Shown: positions 60,164 to 64,000 of the stretch, piece after piece
Numbering within the stretch: position 1 is the first letter of the stretch
Layout of the letters: each line of letters opens with the position of its first letter
Origin: Inquilinus limosus DSM 16000
GTDB taxonomy: Bacteria; Pseudomonadota; Alphaproteobacteria; DSM-16000; Inquilinaceae
Direction: 5' to 3'
Length of the DNA stretch: 64,000 bases
Assembly (NCBI RefSeq): GCF_000423185.1
Contig: NZ_AUHM01000014.1
Coordinates: forward strand, 1 to 64,000
Translations under genes and position numbers: made by a program
The notes under the pieces: generated by a model
Told to the model about the DNA's origin: nothing
Databases searched by the model: none
What the model saw: only the letters and a program-made list of their open reading frames with translations

Positions 60164-61687
60164 CTAGTCCGCCCAGCGGATGGAGGCGAGGCGGTAGTTC
60201 ACCTCGAGCGGGTCGATCTCCACGCCGGTGATGCGCTTGTTGGCGACGATCGCGAGCTCCGACCAGGTGACCGGGATGCCCGGCAGCTGGTCCTGCAGGA
60301 TCTCGGCGGCGCGCCGGCGCAGCGGCTGCTGCCGGTCCGGGTCGCTGGTCGCCATCAGCTGCCCGACGATGTCCAGCAGCTCCGGATCGGACCAGCCCAT
60401 CGCGCCCCAGTCGCCGCCTTTCGGCCCATAGTCCTGCGTCAGCGCCCCGATCGGGTCGGGGACGACGGAGTAGAGGCGCGAGATCAGGCCGATCTCCAGC
60501 GTGCCGTCCTGGTGCCGGCTGACGATCTCCGAGCTGTTGCCGACCGACACCTTCAGGTCGATGCCGACCTCCTTGAGCTGCGCCTGCAGCGCGGTGGCGA
60601 TCGGCGGCAGCTCCGGCCAATTGGCGTAGGTGACGAGGGTCGGGCTGAAACGACGGCCGTCCTGCTGCAGGATGCCGTCGCTTCCGGGTGTCCAGCCGGC
60701 CTCGGCCAGGAGGCGCCGCGCCTCCTCCAGGTCGCGCCGCAGCGGCGCCAGGTCGGGCACGTGCCAGCCGGCGAGGCCGGGCGGGAACAGCTGAGTGGCC
60801 GCCAGTTCGGGGTTGCGCAGGATCGCCTTGGCGATGCCGGCGCGGTCGACGGCGAGGCTCAGCGCCCGCCGCTCCCGGACGTCGTCGAAGAAGGGCGAGG
60901 CCGCGTTCAGCTTCAGGAGGCGCGTGCGGGGGATGGTCGCGGCGCGCACGTCGAGATCGGGGTCGCGCTTCAGCCGCGCCACCGAGACGGGCAGCATCGA
61001 GAAGGCGAGGTCGGCCTCGCCGCTCTCGGCCATCAGCGCCCGGGTCTCGCCCTGGCCGACGGCGAGATACTCGACCTCCCGGATACCCGGCTCGCCGCCC
61101 CACCAGCCGCCGGCCTCCTCGAGCTCGAGCTTCAGCGGCGGCGTCAGCGCCTTCACCCGGTACGGGCCCGAGCCGATGATCCGCGTGACCCGGCCGGCCT
61201 CGTCGTAGGAGGCCGGGGCCAGGACGATCGTGCTGAAGTTCACCAGGAAGGCGGGCAGGGCGGCGAAGGGGCGCTCCAGCCGGATGACGACGTCGCTGCC
61301 GTCATGGACGATCTCGGCGATCGGCGCCTGGGACAGGGGACCGACCCCGGCGCGGGCGCGGCGCAGGCTCGCCGCCGCCGCCTCGGCGGTGACGGGCGTG
61401 CCGTCGTGGAAGGCGGCGCCGCCGCGGATCCGGAAACGCCAAGTCAGCCCGTCGTCGGCGGCGGACCAGGACTCGGCCAGAGCCGGGGCGAGGATGCCCG
61501 TCGGATCGGCCGTGACCAGGGTCTCGGCCACCTGCATGCGGCTGAAGATGTAGCCCGACTGCGCCGGGTCGATGCCGGCGATCTCCCAGGGTCCGACGAC
61601 CTTGAGCGGCCGATCCTGCGCCGAAGCGATCCCGGCCCAGAGGCCGAACGCCAGCCCGGCCGTGGCGAGAACACGCGCGATCCGCAT
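60164..61687 (-). CDS. ABC importer substrate-binding protein, family 5
   Basis: A 507-residue periplasmic binding protein of the DppA/NikA/OppA family. The signal peptide is LATAGLAFGLWAGIASAQ. LAPALAESWSAADDGLTWRF, then RIRGGAAFHDGTPVTAE, is the family 5 motif. The N-terminal WEIAGIDPAQSGYIFSRMQV suggests the nickel/metallophore- or opine-like branch rather than peptides, but the ligand is uncertain. Its GGAGAAGG ribosome site lies in the right arm of a 12-bp inverted repeat, so translation may be regulated. It is the first gene of a four-gene importer operon. Confidence 0.9.
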   Translation of the reverse strand: MRIARVLATAGLAFGLWAGIASAQDRPLKVVGPWEIAGIDPAQSGYIFSRMQVAETLVTADPTGILAPALAESWSAADDGLTWRFRIRGGAAFHDGTPVTAEAAAASLRRARAGVGPLSQAPIAEIVHDGSDVVIRLERPFAALPAFLVNFSTIVLAPASYDEAGRVTRIIGSGPYRVKALTPPLKLELEEAGGWWGGEPGIREVEYLAVGQGETRALMAESGEADLAFSMLPVSVARLKRDPDLDVRAATIPRTRLLKLNAASPFFDDVRERRALSLAVDRAGIAKAILRNPELAATQLFPPGLAGWHVPDLAPLRRDLEEARRLLAEAGWTPGSDGILQQDGRRFSPTLVTYANWPELPPIATALQAQLKEVGIDLKVSVGNSSEIVSRHQDGTLEIGLISRLYSVVPDPIGALTQDYGPKGGDWGAMGWSDPELLDIVGQLMATSDPDRQQPLRRRAAEILQDQLPGIPVTWSELAIVANKRITGVEIDPLEVNYRLASIRWAD

Positions 61688-61690
61688 CCC

Positions 61691-61731
61691 CCTTCTCCAG
61701 AATGTTATATCTTAACGTTTTCTGGAGAAGG
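61691..61731 (-). promoter_or_regulatory. Inverted repeat that would sequester the ribosome site
   Basis: Perfect 12-bp arms (CCTTCTCCAGAA/TTCTGGAGAAGG) enclose a 17-base A+T-rich loop holding GTTA/TAAC. On the minus strand the 3' arm contains GGAGAAGG, the ribosome binding site of the binding-protein gene, four bases before its ATG. In RNA the hairpin would block initiation; as DNA the symmetry could be a repressor site. Confidence 0.7.
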
Positions 61732-61774
61732 ACGAGACAAAGGTCAACAGCGGGATGCGGTCGGTATGCGGCTT

Positions 61775-61860
61775 GTAGGTTGGGTTCGTGCCCAGCGAAC
61801 CCAACAGTATGGCCGGTGTTGCGGTGAGATGTTGGGTTCGCCAGGGCGAACCCAACCTAC
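61775..61860. repeat. Palindromic repeat with GTAGGTTGGGTTCG ends, copy 2
   Basis: It starts GTAGGTTGGGTTCGTG and ends GCGAACCCAACCTAC, the same family as 25652-25741. Its right end overlaps the stop codon of bioD. Confidence 0.8.
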
Positions 61861-62504
61861 GCGGCCACGGCCTCCGAGACGATCTCGCCCAGCGGCGGCA
61901 CGGCGTGGGCCAGCTCCTCGACCACGGCGCGGGTGACCTTCGGCAGCTCCGGAATCTCGAGGATCACCGGCACGCCGCCATGCGTCTCGATTGCGGCGCG
62001 GTTGCCGGCGTTGAGGGGGCCGTTCATCACCACCCCGGCGATCGGGATCTTGCGGTGGCGCAGCGCCTCGATGGTCAGAAGGGTGTGATTGATCGTGCCG
62101 CGGCCGCTGCGCACCACCACGATGGTGGGATAGCGCCACACCCCGAGCAGGTCGATCGCCAGGGTCGAACAGTCCAGCGGCACCATCAGCCCGCCGCCCG
62201 GCCCCTCGATCAGCAACGGCCGGGGCGAGAAGGGCGGCGTCAGCGAGGCCGGGTCGATCTCGCTCTCCTCCAGCGCCGCGGCGGCGACCGGGGCCAGCGG
62301 CGCCTGGAAGGCGTAGCGCGGGGCGTGCAGCCGGTCGGCCGACAGGCCGGTCAGGGAAGCGATGGTGGCGACGTCGCCCGGCTTCTCGGCCAAGCCGGTC
62401 TGCACCGGCTTCCAGTAGTCGGCGTCCCAGGCGGCAGCCAGGCAGGCGCAGGCGAGGGTCTTGCCGACACCGGTGTCGGTGCCGGTCACGTAGAATCGAG
62501 TCAT
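61857..62504 (-). CDS. bioD: Dethiobiotin synthase
   Basis: A 215-residue ATP-dependent enzyme that closes the ureido ring of dethiobiotin in biotin synthesis. FYVTGTDTGVGKTLACACLA has the P-loop. YWKPVQTG has the catalytic Lys. LLIEGPGGGLMVPLD and [20 protein letters not shown] are family segments. The rest of the bio operon is not adjacent. The TAG stop lies inside the terminal sequence of an intergenic repeat, so the C-terminal end (ending VSEAVAA) was probably trimmed or set by the repeat. Confidence 0.93.
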   Translation of the reverse strand: MTRFYVTGTDTGVGKTLACACLAAAWDADYWKPVQTGLAEKPGDVATIASLTGLSADRLHAPRYAFQAPLAPVAAAALEESEIDPASLTPPFSPRPLLIEGPGGGLMVPLDCSTLAIDLLGVWRYPTIVVVRSGRGTINHTLLTIEALRHRKIPIAGVVMNGPLNAGNRAAIETHGGVPVILEIPELPKVTRAVVEELAHAVPPLGEIVSEAVAA

Positions 62505-62677
62505 GGGGTGCTAAGGGGCTCTGCGACGAGGCGGTCGGCGGCCAAAAGGGCCTGCCAGGTCCGGTCTACGGGCATTCGGATCCGGGATGCCGTTACGCGA
62601 AGTGACGGACTATGCACAGATCGGTCCTCCGAAGCGAGTCCCCAGTTACCGCAGCGCAGCAAAGCTGGATTGCGTCG

Positions 62678-63715
62678 TCAAGCGGGGACCTTCTGTCGCG
62701 CCGGCCTTTCCGGCATCGGCACCCCGCGCAGGATGGCGTTCGCCCGCTCCTCGCGCGGCGAGCGGCCGTAGAGCTGGCGGTAGCATTTCGAGAAATGCGA
62801 GGCCGAGACGAAGCCGCAGGCCAGCGCCAGGTCGACGATCGGCAGGTCGCTCTGGTTGATCAGGTGCTGGGCCCGTTCCAGCCGCAGCTCCAGGTAGTAA
62901 TGCGCGGGGCTGTGGCCGAGCTGCTTGCGGAACAGCCGCTCCAGCTGCCGGCGCGACAGACCGACATGCGCCGCCAGCTCCTCCTGCGGCAGCGGCTCGG
63001 CGATGTTCGCCTCCATCAGCTCGATCGCCGCGACCAGCTTCGGGTTGTGCACGCCCAGCCGGGCGCGCAGCGGCAGGCGCTGACGGTCGTGCGGGCTGCG
63101 GATGCGGTCGACCAGGCACTGCTCCGACACTTTGGTCGCGAGATCCCGGCCCTGCCGGATCGCGATCAGATGCAGCATCATGTCGATCGCCGCGGTGCCG
63201 CCGGAACAGGTGTAGCGGTTGCGGTCGACCTCGAACAGGTCGCTCGACACCGGGATCTCCGGGAAGGTCTCGGCGAAGCCCGGCAGGTTCTCCCAATGGA
63301 TGGCGCAGCGATAGCCGGCCAGGAGCCCGGCCCGGGCCAGCAGATGCGAGCCGGTGCAGAGCGCGCCGACGCCGACGCCTTGCCGTTCCGCCCGCCGCAG
63401 CCAGGCGAAGACCTCGTCATCGCGGTAGCGCTCGATGCCGAGGCCGGAGCAGGCGAAGATCATGTCGAGCGGCTTGGACACGCCGGCCTGACGGCTGAGC
63501 TCGGCCAGCGAGGTGTCGACGCCGACGCTGATGCCGTTGCTGGCCTTGACTGCCTGGCCGTCCTTGGACAGCACCATCCAGCGGTACAGCGGCTTGCCGG
63601 CCATGCGGTTGGCGATGCGCAGCGGCTCGACCGCCGAGGTGAAGGCGATCATCGAGAACTGCGGGATCAGGAGGAACCCGATGGTCTCGGTGTCGAAGGC
63701 TGGATCCTGGCCCAT
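62678..63715 (-). CDS. GlxA-family transcriptional regulator (AraC type)
   Basis: A 345-residue regulator. The N-terminal DJ-1/PfpI-like domain (about 10-190) has IGFLLIPQFSMIAFTSAVEP, ALCTGSHLLARAGLLAGYRC and AIHWENLPGF with a Cys. The C-terminal AraC domain (about 235-330) has LPQEELAAHVGLSRRQLERL and LPIVDLALACGFVSASHFSK. Relatives (GbdR, SouR, ArgR, CdhR) respond to quaternary amines, sarcosine or arginine. It is divergent from a formate-tetrahydrofolate ligase gene, which suggests control of glycine betaine or sarcosine-derived one-carbon metabolism. A short intergenic of 173 bases before bioD shows no other feature. Confidence 0.9.
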   Translation of the reverse strand: MGQDPAFDTETIGFLLIPQFSMIAFTSAVEPLRIANRMAGKPLYRWMVLSKDGQAVKASNGISVGVDTSLAELSRQAGVSKPLDMIFACSGLGIERYRDDEVFAWLRRAERQGVGVGALCTGSHLLARAGLLAGYRCAIHWENLPGFAETFPEIPVSSDLFEVDRNRYTCSGGTAAIDMMLHLIAIRQGRDLATKVSEQCLVDRIRSPHDRQRLPLRARLGVHNPKLVAAIELMEANIAEPLPQEELAAHVGLSRRQLERLFRKQLGHSPAHYYLELRLERAQHLINQSDLPIVDLALACGFVSASHFSKCYRQLYGRSPREERANAILRGVPMPERPARQKVPA

Positions 63716-63940
63716 ATATGACTGCCTCCCGGCGGGCGTTTGCGCCTTGTTGAGTGATTCGGTAGCACGGGTCGCAAATTCGACAAAGAGGCCGAATGCG
63801 ACGGCTGAGGGCTGGTGCGATCCGCGCCGCGCATGGCTGGCGGCGGGAGTCGCAGCGAGGCCGGACCACGTCGCCGCAGACGCGGTCCCGCGCCGGATGC
63901 TATGGGACGATCGGCGCAAAAACTGCCTGGGGAGCACACC

Positions 63941-64000
63941 ATGGGGGCACCGTCGGATATCGAGATCGCCCGGGCGGCGACGCTGCGGCCGATCGCCGAG
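63941..64000 (+). CDS. fhs: Formate-tetrahydrofolate ligase, N-terminal fragment
   Basis: The first 20 codons of a gene that runs off the right edge, beginning MGAPSDIEIARAATLRPIAE. SDIEIA-AA-LRPI is the almost invariant start of Fhs, which activates formate to 10-formyltetrahydrofolate with ATP. GGGGAG precedes ATG 63941. It is divergent from the GlxA-type regulator. The identification rests on this N-terminal motif only. Confidence 0.75.
   Translation, partial: MGAPSDIEIARAATLRPIAE

Noticed and set aside
1-64000. CRISPR arrays, tRNA/rRNA genes, replication origin
   Set aside because: No regularly spaced direct repeats, no tRNA-like cloverleaf segments or rRNA sequence, and no dnaA-box cluster were recognised by eye.

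Overview
The window is GC-rich, densely packed chromosomal DNA from an alphaproteobacterium. The gene families point to the Rhodospirillales/Azospirillales: DUF2312/GapR, DUF1244 and DUF484 proteins, an XerC-DUF484-Fsa-PriA cluster and a ProA-NadD-RsfS-RlmH-GpmI-CtpA-RppH cluster. An AmpR-regulated class A beta-lactamase makes an Inquilinus-like organism my best guess, from memory and not verified. I see no rRNA, tRNA, CRISPR array, prophage or intact insertion sequence.

Layout. 1-5.1 kb is accessory. It holds a hypothetical gene with a LexA-like box at its start, a Bcr/CflA-type MFS gene broken at a CAGG tandem repeat and preceded by a leader peptide and terminator hairpin, an AT-richer remnant of a polymorphic toxin with its immunity-like gene, and a divergent TetR/DUF1772 pair around a perfect palindrome. 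5.1-7 kb has an Lrp regulator divergent from an SHMT-like PLP enzyme. 7-13 kb is one gene for a 1965-residue transglutaminase-like/DUF4011/SF1 helicase/nuclease/DUF3320 protein, a candidate defence gene. 13-29 kb is largely housekeeping: xerC, DUF484, fsa, priA, rppH, ctpA, gpmI, rlmH, rsfS, nadD, proA and a GH15 glycosidase. It is interrupted by tandem lipoprotein paralogues, and a VOC protein there carries an antitoxin-like tail.

29-38 kb carries tandem TPR proteins, a reduced mercury module (MerR, MerT-like, GDCCVFCSYG protein), an AraC regulator, and a PaoABC-type molybdenum aldehyde oxidoreductase with a Tat-exported LVIVD-repeat protein. 38-50 kb mixes pyruvate kinase, small enzymes, secreted proteins and hydrolases. 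It also has the N-formylglutamate amidohydrolase, YbdK-like ligase and DUF1244 cluster, and gapR. 50-57 kb holds ampR/bla, an MFS pump, a LysE exporter, a Bug-type binding protein and a MetF-like reductase. 57-64 kb has a four-gene peptide/nickel-type ABC importer, bioD, a GlxA-type AraC regulator, and the first 20 codons of formate-tetrahydrofolate ligase running off the right edge.

Intergenic spaces carry at least six families of palindromic repeats, several represented twice or more, including two MITE-like elements with long terminal inverted repeats. The most distinctive signals are the leader-peptide/attenuator with slippage-prone repeat on the MFS gene, the hairpin that would hide the ribosome binding site of the ABC importer operon, the decayed toxin-immunity island, and the giant multidomain helicase-nuclease.
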